Shown here: positions 1-9,317 of the stretch, piece by piece
Layout: every line of letters starts with the position of its first letter
How positions within the stretch are numbered: the stretch's first letter is position 1
Origin: Natrinema soli
Lineage (GTDB): Archaea; Halobacteriota; Halobacteria; Halobacteriales; Natrialbaceae
Assembly: GCF_028618695.1 (NCBI RefSeq)
Contig: NZ_JAQIVI010000413.1
Location: 11,443-75,442 of the forward strand
Reading direction: 5' to 3'
DNA: 64,000 nucleotides
Position numbers and translations under genes: made by a program
The notes under the pieces: generated by a model
The model's input: the letters and a program-made list of their open reading frames with translations, nothing else
What the model was told of the DNA's origin: nothing
Databases searched by the model: none

Positions 1-410
1 TCCCAGACGACACAGACGTCGTCGTCCTGATTGGAAACGGTCGTCCGGAGCGTGACGACGCCGCCTTTCTCCTTCTCCTCGAGGTCGGTGACTTCCTGGA
101 CCGTTCGAACGGTATCGCCCGGGAAAACGGGGGTCGGGAACCGCATGTTGTCGATCCCGTAGAGGCCGACGACGGTCCCCTCCGTGTAGCCGATCTGCGT
201 CGTCAGCCCGAGCCCGATACTGAACACGAGCGGGCCGTGGGCGATCCGAGAGCCGAAGATCGTCTCCTCGGCGTACTCCTCGCTGACGTGTATCTCGTTG
301 TAGTCACCCGAGAGACCCGCGAAGGACGTCACGTCGGCCTCGGTGATCGTCCGGGTTCTCGATTCGAACGTTTCTCCGATCTCGAATTCCTCGAAGTATT
401 TGCCGCTCAT
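1..410 (-). CDS. MaoC-like (hot-dog fold) acyl-CoA dehydratase, C-terminus cut by window edge
   Basis: About 136 N-terminal residues are present; the gene runs off the left edge. The start MSGKYFEEFEIGE is typical of haloarchaeal MaoC dehydratases. The hydratase motif is visible: SGDYNEIH supplies the Asp and His, followed by GSRIAHGPLVFS. The family hydrates trans-2-enoyl-CoA or mesaconyl-type CoA esters in the cytoplasm. It is divergent from the CoA-transferase at 575, and the two share a 160-base promoter region holding a tandem repeat. That pairing suggests both act on one CoA ester, which is inference. Substrate is not determinable. Confidence 0.85.
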   Translation of the reverse strand, partial: MSGKYFEEFEIGETFESRTRTITEADVTSFAGLSGDYNEIHVSEEYAEETIFGSRIAHGPLVFSIGLGLTTQIGYTEGTVVGLYGIDNMRFPTPVFPGDTVRTVQEVTDLEEKEKGGVVTLRTTVSNQDDDVCVVW

Positions 411-440
411 CTACGCGTCGACTCTCGCGGGGAGAGGGTA

Positions 441-480
441 TAGACCTTGGTGTGACTGTTTAAACCTTGGTGCGACTGTT
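441..480. promoter_or_regulatory. Tandem 20-bp direct repeat in a divergent promoter
   Basis: Bases 441-460 and 461-480 are two adjacent 20-base units differing at two positions (core ACCTTGGTG, then GACTGTT). They lie between the divergent MaoC gene (start 410) and the CoA-transferase (start 575). A 20-base period puts both units on nearly the same helix face, as expected for a regulator binding side by side. The regulator is unknown. Confidence 0.45.
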
Positions 481-574
481 CCGTCGCCCGTCACTGTGCG
501 ATGGGCTGCGGCCGAAGTGATACTGACGAGTAAGAAGTGATAACCCATTGCGTCACGTGGATCGAATCGTTCGC

Positions 575-1756
575 ATGCAACCACTGAGAGGAATTGACGT
601 GCTTGACTTTACCCAGTCGATCGCTGGCCCCATCTGTACCCAGTCGCTGGCCGTCCTGGGAGCAAACGTTGTGAAGGTCGAACCGCCCGAAGGAGACGCC
701 TTCAGGCCTCTTATCGAGGGATCGATGTTCGCGTCGTGCAACCGCGGAAAGCGAAGTATCAGTCTCGATCTGAAAAGCGAGCCGGGACGGGCGATCGCTC
801 GCGACCTCGCGGCCGACGCGGACGTCGTCGTCGAGAGCTTCCGACCGGGGGTGATGGAGCGCTTCGGCCTCGGATACGAGGATCTCAGCGCGGCAAACGA
901 CGATATCGTCTACTGCTCGATCACCGGGTTCGGGCAGGACGGACCGTACGAGGAGTATCCGGCCTACGACCCGGTCGCACAGGCGATGTCCGGCCTCATG
1001 AGCGTCACCGGTCCCACCGACGGCGACCCGGTTCGAGTCGGAACGAGTGCGATCGATTACTCGACCGGGCTGACCGGCGCGATGCTCGTCATGGGCGGGT
1101 TGATCGGCGACGGATCGGAGAGCGGGACCCACATCGACCTCTCGTTGTTTGACGTCGCCACGACGTGGATGGGGTACTGGGTCGCCCACTATACGTCGAC
1201 CGACGAACTCCCCGAACGCGCTGGGGCAGGTCTCCACGGGATGGCACCGTACGGTATTTTCGAGGCCGGAGACGGACAGCCGTTTTACCTCGCGACGGCC
1301 TCGGAGAAACTGTACGGCCGACTCTGTGATACCCTCGAGCGGCCGGACCTGCTCGAGGACGAGCGCTTCGGGACCGCCGAGGACCGATGGGAGAACCGCG
1401 ACGTTCTTCGGGCGGAACTCGAGTCCGAGTTCGGTGAGTTCGACCGTCGGGAACTCGTCGAATCGCTGGCCGAGTCCGGCGTTCCCGTCGGACCGCTTCA
1501 GTCCATCGACGAACTGGTCGACGACGACCCCCACGCCGACCACCGGGGCCTGTTCGTCGAGACGTACAATCAGCACCTCGAGACCGAGTGTCGGACGACG
1601 CGAATGCCGTTTCGCTTCGCCGATCGCTCGCTCGAGCCCGCATCGTCGCCGCCGCGAAACGGCGAACACACGCGAGCCGTCCTCGGCGAGAACGGCTACG
1701 ATGAGGAGACGATCACCGAGCTACTGGCTGCGGGTGTCCTGGGAGAATCAGCGTAG
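575..1756 (+). CDS. Class III CoA-transferase (CaiB/BaiF family)
   Basis: 393 residues, the normal family length. It moves CoA between carboxylic acids in the cytoplasm through an aspartyl-CoA intermediate. The N-terminal block DFTQSIAGPICTQSL and VEPPEGDAFRP is characteristic, and Asp161 (in SAIDYSTGLTGA) sits where the family's catalytic Asp is expected. An in-frame TTG at 548 would add nine residues, but ATG 575 gives MQPLRGIDV, matching the start of the paralogue at 12419-13594. Divergent MaoC and the downstream TRAP transporter suggest activation of an imported organic acid. The acid itself cannot be read from sequence. Confidence 0.93.
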   Translation: MQPLRGIDVLDFTQSIAGPICTQSLAVLGANVVKVEPPEGDAFRPLIEGSMFASCNRGKRSISLDLKSEPGRAIARDLAADADVVVESFRPGVMERFGLGYEDLSAANDDIVYCSITGFGQDGPYEEYPAYDPVAQAMSGLMSVTGPTDGDPVRVGTSAIDYSTGLTGAMLVMGGLIGDGSESGTHIDLSLFDVATTWMGYWVAHYTSTDELPERAGAGLHGMAPYGIFEAGDGQPFYLATASEKLYGRLCDTLERPDLLEDERFGTAEDRWENRDVLRAELESEFGEFDRRELVESLAESGVPVGPLQSIDELVDDDPHADHRGLFVETYNQHLETECRTTRMPFRFADRSLEPASSPPRNGEHTRAVLGENGYDEETITELLAAGVLGESA

Positions 1757-2047
1757 TTCGGTCTCGCCAACGGTGCTGCCCGTTCATCGGCCGCCGTTTG
1801 AAACGAGTATACCCCCGATCACTGGCCGAGAGATCGGCTCGAGTCGCCTCGGAAACGGCCGCACTCCGCTCGCGATGCTGTCGATTCGTTTCCTCGAGAC
1901 ACGATCGGAACGGGAGAGACCGCTCCGTGCGAATCGGCACGGATCACTGTCGACGGAGTACTGTCGATCGACGGACGGTCGACGCGTTCGTCTCGCAGTA
2001 CTCCGGCGGACGTATCCGATGATCCGTACTCGAAAAAAGAAGGATCC

Positions 2048-4042
2048 TCAGGCGGGAGTGGCCGTTGCTGACTCCTGACGTTCCAGATAATGGAACGCGA
2101 CGACAACGAGGACCGCCAGAACGAATCCCCCCATCTGGATGGTGGACGTTCCCCAGAACATGATGGCGACCAGTACGCCCACTCCGACGGCTTTGATGCC
2201 GCCGGAGACGTACTTGTTGTAGTCGATGTCGAAGTGGATGATGGTGACGATCGCGATGAACGTTACGAGCAGGTAGATGAACGTCAACGGTGTATCACTG
2301 CCCCACTGAGCGATGCTCGGGTGGTAGATGATCGTGTACGGGAGGATGAACAGCGGCGCTCCCATGATCATCGCCTTCTTCGCTACCTGGGTGAAATCGG
2401 CTTCGGCGATGCCGCTGGCGATAACGGCCGCGAGTGCGACCGGTGGCGTGATCGCGGACAGGATCGCGAAGTAGAACACGAACAGGTGCGTGTTGAACAC
2501 CGAGATGCCGAGGTCCCCGACGGCCGGCGCGACGAACACCACGACGACGACGTACGCGGCGACGGTCGGCATCCCCAGGCCGAACATGATCGACAGGATC
2601 ATCGCCACGAGGAGCAGCGGGAAGAGGAGTTCTCCCGAGAGACCCAACATGAGGAACGACAGTTCCTGTACGATGTTTCCGCTGCCGAGCATACTGACGA
2701 AGATCGCGATCGCGCCGAGGACGACCATGATCTCCGCGCTGGCTATCGCACCCTTCTGGAGGCCGACCAGCAAGTTACGACCGTAATCTCGGAGCGCAGT
2801 TCGTCGGTCGCTCATGAGGATCATGTTCCAGACGAGCTGGAGTCCGATGAGGGAGATGACCGAGTGGAAGCCAGCGGTAAGCGGTCCCGTCTGGCGGATT
2901 CCGAGATCGTAGATGAGGATCAGTACGGACGCGAGCAGGGGCAAGTAGACGTACCACGGTTGGTTCGCTGCTTGTGTCGTCTCCAGGATCTGCTCCTCGT
3001 CTGCGTCCGAATTATTGAGATCGTACCCTTTACTGACGTAGTAGACGGTAATCGACACGGTGAGGTAAAAGATGATCGCCGGGAGCAACGCCCCCACGAC
3101 GACGTCGAGGTAGCTGATATTCAGGAAGGAGGCCATGACGAACGCCGAGGCCCCCATGATCGGAGGAAGGACCTGGCCGCCCGACGAGGCGTTCGATTCG
3201 ATGGCCGCAGCGGTCTCGCCGTCCATCCCGTAACTCTTCATCAGCGGAATCGTCACGGCACCCGTCGTCGCGGTGTTGGCCGCTGCACTGCCCGAGATCG
3301 ACCCCATGACGAAACTCGTCACGACCGCCAGTTGCGGCACGCCGGACTGCAGGTGTTTGTTCATCCGTCTCCCGAAGTCGATGGCCAGTTGCAGCGCACC
3401 GAACTCGATCAGGAGACTCGCGTAGACGAGGAAGATGACGATCCACTGCGCGCCGACGCCGGGGAGGAATCCGAAGAGTCCGATGTCGAACACGAGGGAG
3501 GATCGCTCGAGGACTCGAGCGAGTGAGATGCTGCTGTGACCGAACGTCCCGGGAATGTACGAACCGAACATCGCGTATCCGACCGACAGAACGACGATTC
3601 CGGAGACGAAGAACCCGTATCTGAGGTACGTGAAGAGGAGTATTAATACGATTAATGTGAGCGCGAACATGTACTCCATCTGCGTGTAGTTGAGGATCCG
3701 TGACAACATCTCGGAGTACGTCGTCACGAAATAGTACGTGATGTAGAGCAGCAACGCTGACGTGGCTACCTTCGCGACGAACAGCACCTTACCGGTGACC
3801 GCATCCAGGTCGGCTTCGACCAGCTGGACCATCAAAAACACCGACAGGCACAGCGAGATGATGGTATGCTGGTCGCTATTTACGAGATACGTATACCCGT
3901 ACGCGACGTGATAGACCGAGAAGACGAGTGCGCTGAGGGTGAGTAACAGCCACTGCGCGTTCTCGAGAGTAAAATTCAGTGCCGGTAACTGGTCCCCTTT
4001 CTCTTCTAAACTCAGTCCCTGATCGGAGGATGTGTTCGACAT
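2048..4042 (-). CDS. TRAP transporter fused permease, TAXI type (DctQM fusion)
   Basis: 664 residues with roughly 16-18 hydrophobic segments, the length of fused small-plus-large TRAP permeases. It is an inner-membrane symporter subunit driving uptake of an organic acid with an ion gradient. The large-subunit region shows GSISGSAAANTATTGAVTIP and GMPTVAAYVVV, both typical of DctM-like domains. The N-terminal third carries the DctQ-like helices. It lies 25 bases downstream of the solute-binding protein gene, so the two form an operon. TAXI systems of this type are usually reported for glutamate, 2-oxoglutarate or other carboxylates; the substrate here is unknown. Confidence 0.93.
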   Translation of the reverse strand: MSNTSSDQGLSLEEKGDQLPALNFTLENAQWLLLTLSALVFSVYHVAYGYTYLVNSDQHTIISLCLSVFLMVQLVEADLDAVTGKVLFVAKVATSALLLYITYYFVTTYSEMLSRILNYTQMEYMFALTLIVLILLFTYLRYGFFVSGIVVLSVGYAMFGSYIPGTFGHSSISLARVLERSSLVFDIGLFGFLPGVGAQWIVIFLVYASLLIEFGALQLAIDFGRRMNKHLQSGVPQLAVVTSFVMGSISGSAAANTATTGAVTIPLMKSYGMDGETAAAIESNASSGGQVLPPIMGASAFVMASFLNISYLDVVVGALLPAIIFYLTVSITVYYVSKGYDLNNSDADEEQILETTQAANQPWYVYLPLLASVLILIYDLGIRQTGPLTAGFHSVISLIGLQLVWNMILMSDRRTALRDYGRNLLVGLQKGAIASAEIMVVLGAIAIFVSMLGSGNIVQELSFLMLGLSGELLFPLLLVAMILSIMFGLGMPTVAAYVVVVVFVAPAVGDLGISVFNTHLFVFYFAILSAITPPVALAAVIASGIAEADFTQVAKKAMIMGAPLFILPYTIIYHPSIAQWGSDTPLTFIYLLVTFIAIVTIIHFDIDYNKYVSGGIKAVGVGVLVAIMFWGTSTIQMGGFVLAVLVVVAFHYLERQESATATPA

Positions 4043-4067
4043 AATTGGAGAGTGAAGGGACTGCCAC

Positions 4068-5102
4068 TTATCCTTCGATCAGGTCTTCGTTCCAGAGATC
4101 GTTTTCCTGGTACCACTCGACCGCACCCGGATGGACCGGCGACTGCGTGAGCCCCTCTACCGCGTACTCTTCGTTGAACAGTCCGAGCGCGTCGTGGACC
4201 TCCTGTATCTCGTCTACGTTGCTGAACGATATCTCACAGAACTCCTTGACGAGATCGTTGCTGAGGTCCGGGTGAACGTACCACTGGTACGGCGCCGTCG
4301 GCGATTGGACTGTGTCGATGTTCGTTTCGAACCCGAAGGCCTCGTTGACCGGCACCTCGGTGACGTTGAGGTACGGGTCCTCTTCGATCGTCGAAAGCTG
4401 GTCGTCGCTGAACTCGAGGACTCGCAGGCTGTCCATACTGTTCAGCTGTTCGGCCCACCCGGGAAGCGACGTCCCGCTCGCCATCACGTACGTGTATGCG
4501 GCATCGACTCGACCTTCCTCGAGCGCGAAGGGAACGTCCGACCAATCGCCCTGGGTGAGCTCGATGTCTTCGTAGAGCCCGACGCTGTCGAAGGGAATCG
4601 CACCGACGAAGCGGGACCCGGCAGCGCCGTTGTGAACGGTCTTTCCCGCTAAGTCATCGATCGATTGGATGCTATCGTCCATCGTCACCCAGAACGGGCG
4701 GATATCGGCGATCGCCATGACCTGTTGTGGGACGGTCGGAATGGTGTTGTCACCGCCGAACTGGGCACCCGGTCGACTCTCCTCGTTGTAAGAGGCCATC
4801 CCCATCGCACTCGTCCCCCGAGTGATGTGGTTCTCACCCGCGGCACAGAGCCTGTACGCCTCTTCCGATCCACCAGTCGTATTGAGGGTCAGGGTGATAT
4901 CCGTGTCTGCGTTCTCGAAAAGCTGGGCCCACCCGCTGGCTTTTATATACCCGATCGTCCCCTCCCGCGTAATCCCGAAACTCCAATCGGTGGTGTCACT
5001 CTCAACGCTACTGTCACCGTTTCCGCCACCGATACAGCCCGCTAACCCTGCTAACCCCGCTACACCTGCGGCCGCCATAAAGCGCCGTCTGTTGTACGAC
5101 AT
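4068..5102 (-). CDS. TAXI-family TRAP solute-binding lipoprotein
   Basis: About 344 residues. The N-terminus MSYNRRRFMAAAGVAG carries a twin-arginine motif, and LAGLAGC is a lipobox, so the protein is exported folded and anchored by lipid. The body matches TAXI receptors (DLAGKTVHNGAAGSR, then a mature domain ending WYQENDLWNEDL). ATG 5111 is also possible; I chose 5102 because a TATA box (tatatac, 5131-5137) places transcription start near 5107. It heads an operon with the fused permease. Ligand is probably a carboxylate processed by neighbouring CoA-transferases, which is inference. Confidence 0.92.
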   Translation of the reverse strand: MSYNRRRFMAAAGVAGLAGLAGCIGGGNGDSSVESDTTDWSFGITREGTIGYIKASGWAQLFENADTDITLTLNTTGGSEEAYRLCAAGENHITRGTSAMGMASYNEESRPGAQFGGDNTIPTVPQQVMAIADIRPFWVTMDDSIQSIDDLAGKTVHNGAAGSRFVGAIPFDSVGLYEDIELTQGDWSDVPFALEEGRVDAAYTYVMASGTSLPGWAEQLNSMDSLRVLEFSDDQLSTIEEDPYLNVTEVPVNEAFGFETNIDTVQSPTAPYQWYVHPDLSNDLVKEFCEISFSNVDEIQEVHDALGLFNEEYAVEGLTQSPVHPGAVEWYQENDLWNEDLIEG

Positions 5103-5369
5103 CCGTGTCATGATAACCCAATCCAACCCGTATATACTTATCTGTATATATCATGCATATTCCACGAGAATAGAACTGGACCGATGAGAAATCAACGACC
5201 TCCTCAGCCGAACGGCACCACCCGTCGGCCGATTTTGAGTTACTTCGTCCGAGTGAAATGCGGGAGAAGAGACTCAGACGGTCTGCTGTCACTGTGCCCC
5301 GGCGCACCCGCATGGGGTCGCGGCTGCGTCGGAACTTACTGACAGTCGTTCGTCTCCACTGTCCGACCA

Positions 5370-6536
5370 TCAGTAGGACTTCGGCAGCCCCAGTTCTCGC
5401 TCGGCGATGAAGGTCTTCGCCAGCTCGTTGGAGACGGGGCCGATCTGGAAAAAGCGAGCATCCCGCCACAATCGATTGATATCGTACTCCTCGGTCACCG
5501 ACCAGCCGCCAAACGTCTGCATTCCGTGGTTCGCCGCCTCGTATGCGGCGTTCGATGTCGCGACTTTTGCCGAATTCGCAGCGATCCCGACATCGCTGCC
5601 GTCGCGGTCGTAGATGTCAGCCGCCCGCAAGACCTGTAGCCATGCACCCGTGGAATTTACCTTCGCCTCGGCGAGCGGGAGCTGAATGGCCTGGTTCTTT
5701 CCGATCGGTCGGTCGAACACTTCGCGTTCGGCGGCGTACTCCGACGCAAGTTTGATCGCGAGCTCGGCGGCGCCGGCGAGACCGGCCGAAAGGGTAATTC
5801 GCTCGACGTTCAGGAGATCGAGGACGTGGTACCAGCCGCGTCCGCGTTCGCCGATGAGGTGATCCGCAGCGACCTCGACATCGTCCAGGAAAAACTGTGT
5901 CGTCGTCTCCGTCCGTATCGCGACTTTGTCGATAGGCGTTATCGTCACGCCGTCCGCGTCGGTCGGAACCATGAACAGGGAAATTCCCCGGCTTGGGTTC
6001 GCTTCGTCCCTCGAGGCCGTCCTCGCGACGACGAGAACGTGATCCGCGATATCGGCACCGGAGATGAAGACTTTCTCTCCGTTCAGTTCCCACCCGGAAT
6101 CGGTTTCCGTCGCGCGTGTCTTCATCCGGAGCGCGTCGAACCCTGCGCCGGGTTCGGTGATCGCGAAGGCCGGAATCGACTCGCCCGTAACGATGTCCTC
6201 GAGGAACAACTCGCGCTGTCGCTCGTTCGTGTAGTTCGCGAGTACTTCCCCGACGAACATCGTCCGCGCGATCGGAAGGACCGGAACGAGGCCGGCGTTC
6301 GACTCCGCCATCTGCTTCAACATGATCGCGGCGTCCTGTAGGCTCGAGTCGGAGCCGCCGTCGGCTTCCGGGAGCGTCATACTCACCCACCCTGCCCGAG
6401 CGGCGTCCGTCCAGAACGACCACGGGAATTCGTGGTCGATGTCGTGGATCCGCCAGTACTCGCGATCGTAGTCGCTCATCAGCTCGGCGACCGATCGCCG
6501 AATCAGTTGCTGCTCCTCGGAATACTCGAAGTCCAT
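5370..6536 (-). CDS. Acyl-CoA dehydrogenase family protein
   Basis: 388 residues, standard length for the FAD-dependent family that introduces an alpha,beta double bond into acyl-CoA. It shows the FAD-contact block AFAITEPGAGFDALR, the mid-domain substrate loop, and a C-terminal helical domain with GGWSVTEEYDINRLWRDAR. The usual C-terminal EGT-x-x-IQ box that carries the catalytic Glu in many members is absent (FQIGPVSNELAK instead), so the base may lie elsewhere or the activity may differ. A TATA-like element (gatatag, minus strand, about 6559-6565) lies about 26 bases upstream of the start. Confidence 0.92.
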   Translation of the reverse strand: MDFEYSEEQQLIRRSVAELMSDYDREYWRIHDIDHEFPWSFWTDAARAGWVSMTLPEADGGSDSSLQDAAIMLKQMAESNAGLVPVLPIARTMFVGEVLANYTNERQRELFLEDIVTGESIPAFAITEPGAGFDALRMKTRATETDSGWELNGEKVFISGADIADHVLVVARTASRDEANPSRGISLFMVPTDADGVTITPIDKVAIRTETTTQFFLDDVEVAADHLIGERGRGWYHVLDLLNVERITLSAGLAGAAELAIKLASEYAAEREVFDRPIGKNQAIQLPLAEAKVNSTGAWLQVLRAADIYDRDGSDVGIAANSAKVATSNAAYEAANHGMQTFGGWSVTEEYDINRLWRDARFFQIGPVSNELAKTFIAERELGLPKSY

Positions 6537-6570
6537 GGCTGTGTTTTCTCTACGACGCTATATCAAACCG

Positions 6571-6750
6571 CTAGCCCGTCTCCCGGATGCGGTTAAAACG
6601 GTCCATCCGCCCTGCCTGTGGGCAGTCCCGGAGCGCGGCTGGGAACTCGTCTACCGCTTCGTATTCTCGCCCATCCGTCTCGGTGAACTCCTCGAGGACT
6701 CCGGACAGGCTCGAGGTCAGCTTCGCTTCCGGAAATCCGCCAGCGGTCAT
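6571..6750 (-). CDS. Small 59-residue protein, unrecognised
   Basis: ATG at 6750 opens 59 codons ending TAG at 6571-6573. It contains GGFPEAKL, VLEEFTETDGREY and a basic end RMDRFNRIRET; it looks soluble and helical. An in-frame stop just upstream fixes the start. Promoter support comes from a TATA box (6813-6820, minus strand) followed by the TGGTACCA motif at 6791-6806. A shorter ORF at 12116-12220 shares the GGF-x-E core and the same promoter design. It precedes the acyl-CoA dehydrogenase by 34 bases, so co-transcription is likely. Function unknown. Confidence 0.5.
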   Translation of the reverse strand: MTAGGFPEAKLTSSLSGVLEEFTETDGREYEAVDEFPAALRDCPQAGRMDRFNRIRETG

Positions 6751-6790
6751 CGGTCATGGTAACTCGGCTTCGGGTCATTTCCGGCTAACC

Positions 6791-6806
6791 GTGGTACCAA
6801 TTCACA
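6791..6806 (-). promoter_or_regulatory. Candidate operator with TGGTACCA core (site 1)
   Basis: On the minus strand the 16-base site reads TGTGAATTGGTACCAC and starts about 10 bases downstream of a TATA box at 6813-6820, so it overlaps the expected transcription start. The same motif with one change (TGTGAAATGGTACCAC) and the same spacing lies at 12222-12237 in front of the acyl-CoA synthetase operon. Confidence 0.5.
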
Positions 6807-6995
6807 TATCCAGATATAAGCGTTTCTCACGTAAGTTGACAGGTCGCGTTTCGACCGCCGATTCGAGCGCAGATGAGTTCCCCGTCGAACGATGCCTGCT
6901 CCTCATTCTCTTCCCCTCGTATTATTCCAGATACTCGTTTATAGTATTTATTGCAACACTTATGGTCGTCGCTCGTGTCCGTTGAGCTATCCGCT

Positions 6996-8285
6996 ATGAT
7001 CGGGGAAGACACAGTCCTGACGGACGAGGAAGAGACGTATCTGGCCGACGCGATAACCACCCTCGAGACCGAGGTGTTCGTCGACGGGCTCGGACACGAC
7101 CACTTCCGGGCGCTCGACGAGAACGACGGCTCTCGCGAGGAGTGGCAGGAGTACGTCAGCCGAATGGGGGACGCCGGCTTCAACGCGATCTCGGTTCCCG
7201 AAGCGCACGGCGGTCCGGGCGGGACGATCATCGAGACGGTGCTGGCCGAACAGGCGATCGGCTACTGCGGCAATATCGTCCACGCCTGCCAGACGTCGCT
7301 GACGCAACACGTCGGGCGCACGATGTACGAACACGGGAATCAACACATCAGGGAGGCCTATCTCGAGCCGATGGCCGCGGGCGACCTCGTCGTGGCGCAG
7401 GCCTACACGGAACCCCGGAGCGGGACCGATCTCGCCCATCTCGAGACCGACGCCGAGAAGGACGGGGACGAGTGGGTGATCAACGGCGAGAAGCGATTCA
7501 TCGACTTCGCGCCCTACGCCGACTTCTACTTCACGCCCGTGCGTACGAGTGGTGACGACGGCGACCGCGAGGGTGTCTCGATCATCGTGATCGATCGCGA
7601 TACCGACGGTATCGAACTCCTTCAGGATCAGTCCGATTGGCACGGCTTCCGGGGAACCGGAGCGTCGTGGATGCGGTTCGACGACGTCCGCGTGCCCGAG
7701 GCAAACCTCGTCGGAAACGAGGGCGAGGCGTGGTCGTACATCACCGACGAGCTCAACCTCGAACACCTGACCGTCGCCCGCTACTGTCTCGGGGCGAGTC
7801 AGCAAGCACTCGAGATCGCCGCCAACTACACCGCCAACCGAGAGGTCAACGAACGGCCGGTCTCGCGGTACCAGGCCGTCAACCACAAGGTCGCCGAGAT
7901 GGTGACGAAGCTCGACGGGGCGTACCTTCTCAACACCCGTGCAGCCCGGATTATGGACGATCGCGGCGTCTCCGCCGGCCGGATGGAGAGCGCGATGGCG
8001 AAATGGCTCGGTAACGAACTGGCCCACGAAATCGCCGACACCTGTATCCAGATCATGGGCGGAATCGGGACGACCACGTCGTATCCGGTCGAGCAGACCC
8101 AGCGCGACGTCCGCGCTGGCAGGTTCATGGGCGGTGCGACCGAGGTCATGAAGAGCGTCGTCCAACACGACGCCTACAAACTGCTTCTGGACGAGGAGTT
8201 CGACGCCGAGCTCGTCGGCAACGAACGCGAGGGGCTCCCCTGGTTGAACGAAGACGAGCAGCCGGCACAGATCGCGGACGAGTAG
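6996..8285 (+). CDS. Acyl-CoA dehydrogenase family protein
   Basis: 429 residues. It shows AQAYTEPRSGTDLAH, the FAD-binding TEP-x-SG-x-D block, and the helical C-terminal domain (QIMGGIGTTTSYPVEQTQRD). ATG 6996 (MIGEDTVLTDEEE) is preferred over TTG 6951 because the latter abuts an A/T-rich TATA-like stretch (ttatagtattta, 6939-6950). The catalytic-Glu EGT box is replaced by MGGATEVMK. It is divergent from the small ORF and dehydrogenase to its left, and a convergent SDR gene follows. Substrate unknown. Confidence 0.92.
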   Translation: MIGEDTVLTDEEETYLADAITTLETEVFVDGLGHDHFRALDENDGSREEWQEYVSRMGDAGFNAISVPEAHGGPGGTIIETVLAEQAIGYCGNIVHACQTSLTQHVGRTMYEHGNQHIREAYLEPMAAGDLVVAQAYTEPRSGTDLAHLETDAEKDGDEWVINGEKRFIDFAPYADFYFTPVRTSGDDGDREGVSIIVIDRDTDGIELLQDQSDWHGFRGTGASWMRFDDVRVPEANLVGNEGEAWSYITDELNLEHLTVARYCLGASQQALEIAANYTANREVNERPVSRYQAVNHKVAEMVTKLDGAYLLNTRAARIMDDRGVSAGRMESAMAKWLGNELAHEIADTCIQIMGGIGTTTSYPVEQTQRDVRAGRFMGGATEVMKSVVQHDAYKLLLDEEFDAELVGNEREGLPWLNEDEQPAQIADE

Positions 8286-8402
8286 CAGCGATCGATCACA
8301 CCGCAGCCGAATCGCAACGATCGATCGCATCGCTCGCACGGGGAAGCCGTGGGCTGTCAAACGTGACGCCGAAGCGCCGACTCATCGAGTCACACTGTCC
8401 TG

Positions 8403-9317
8403 TCACTCGACGATCTCGTTCAACAGGCCACCGGGTTCGGTCTTCGACCGCGGCGCTCCCTCGAGCAGGTCGTCAAACTCGGCCGCGAGGGCGGACGGAC
8501 TCCAGCCCCGTTCGGTCGTCAGTGATCGATCCAGTTCGGGATCGGTGACGGTGAAGACGGTATCGCCGCCGATCGCGAACGTCCACCCGGTGACATCGGT
8601 CGCGTCGTCGGACAGCAACACGATGGGCAACGCGACCACCTTTTCGGGGCCCAGTTCGTCTCGCGGCAGTCGCTCGAGAACGTCGTCCGGAACGTTCGCA
8701 TCGAGCATTCTGGTGATCGCTGCCGGCATCATCGCGTTGACGCGGACGTTGTACTGATGGAGTTCGCGGGCGGCCGTTCGAGTGAGCCCGAGCACGCCCG
8801 CCTTCGCCGCGGAGTAGTTGAGCTGTGCGGGACTCCCTCTGGACGACGCCGACGACACCGAAACGAACGAGCGTTGGGTCTCGAGGCCCTCGGAATTGCT
8901 GCGCTGGCGCCAGTGACTTCCCAGATGGTGAATGAGGTTGAAGTGACCGGTAAGGTGGACATCCGTCACCGCGCTCCAGTCTTCCGGGTCCATATTGAAC
9001 AGCATGTCATCCCGAAGGAAGCCGGCGTAGTTGACCGCGCCGTCGATGCGACCGTACGCCGCGACCGTTTCCTCGACGAGCGAGCCGACGTACTCGTAGT
9101 CCGTGATGTCTCCAAAACTCGCCGTCGCCTCGCCGCCGTCCTCGGTGATTTCGTCGACGACGTCGCGAAGCGGTTCCTCGTTCGCCCCCTCGCCGTGGGG
9201 CTCCGAACCGAGGTCGCTGACGACGACGCTCGCTCCCAGCTCGGCCATCTGAACCGCCGTTTCGCGCCCGAGGCCGCTGGCACCGCCGGTAACGATGACC
9301 ACCTTGCCGTCGATCAT
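8403..9317 (-). CDS. Short-chain dehydrogenase/reductase (3-hydroxyacyl-CoA dehydrogenase-like)
   Basis: 304 residues from ATG 9317 (GTG 9320 is an alternative). It has the Rossmann motif TGGASGLG, an acidic residue after beta-2 (VSDLG) that favours NAD, and the catalytic set SVSSASSRGSPAQLNYSAAK with Tyr and Lys. The long insertion after beta-2 and the C-terminal extension resemble the SDR domain of peroxisomal-type multifunctional enzymes, which oxidise 3-hydroxyacyl-CoA. The start overlaps the TGA of the citryl-CoA-lyase-like gene, so translation is probably coupled. It is the last gene of the operon starting near 12220. Confidence 0.9.
   Translation of the reverse strand: MIDGKVVIVTGGASGLGRETAVQMAELGASVVVSDLGSEPHGEGANEEPLRDVVDEITEDGGEATASFGDITDYEYVGSLVEETVAAYGRIDGAVNYAGFLRDDMLFNMDPEDWSAVTDVHLTGHFNLIHHLGSHWRQRSNSEGLETQRSFVSVSSASSRGSPAQLNYSAAKAGVLGLTRTAARELHQYNVRVNAMMPAAITRMLDANVPDDVLERLPRDELGPEKVVALPIVLLSDDATDVTGWTFAIGGDTVFTVTDPELDRSLTTERGWSPSALAAEFDDLLEGAPRSKTEPGGLLNEIVE

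Noticed and set aside
491..1669. 392-codon open frame on the minus strand opposite the CoA-transferase
   Set aside because: Composition is a GC-rich mirror of the real gene; the plus-strand frame has all family motifs.
2090..3526. 478-codon plus-strand frame opposite the TRAP permease
   Set aside because: Charged, repetitive Asp/Arg/Glu content typical of the antisense of a membrane protein gene; the minus strand encodes an obvious permease.
6987..8360. 457-codon minus-strand frame opposite the acyl-CoA dehydrogenase
   Set aside because: Antisense shadow; no start signal or recognisable domain.
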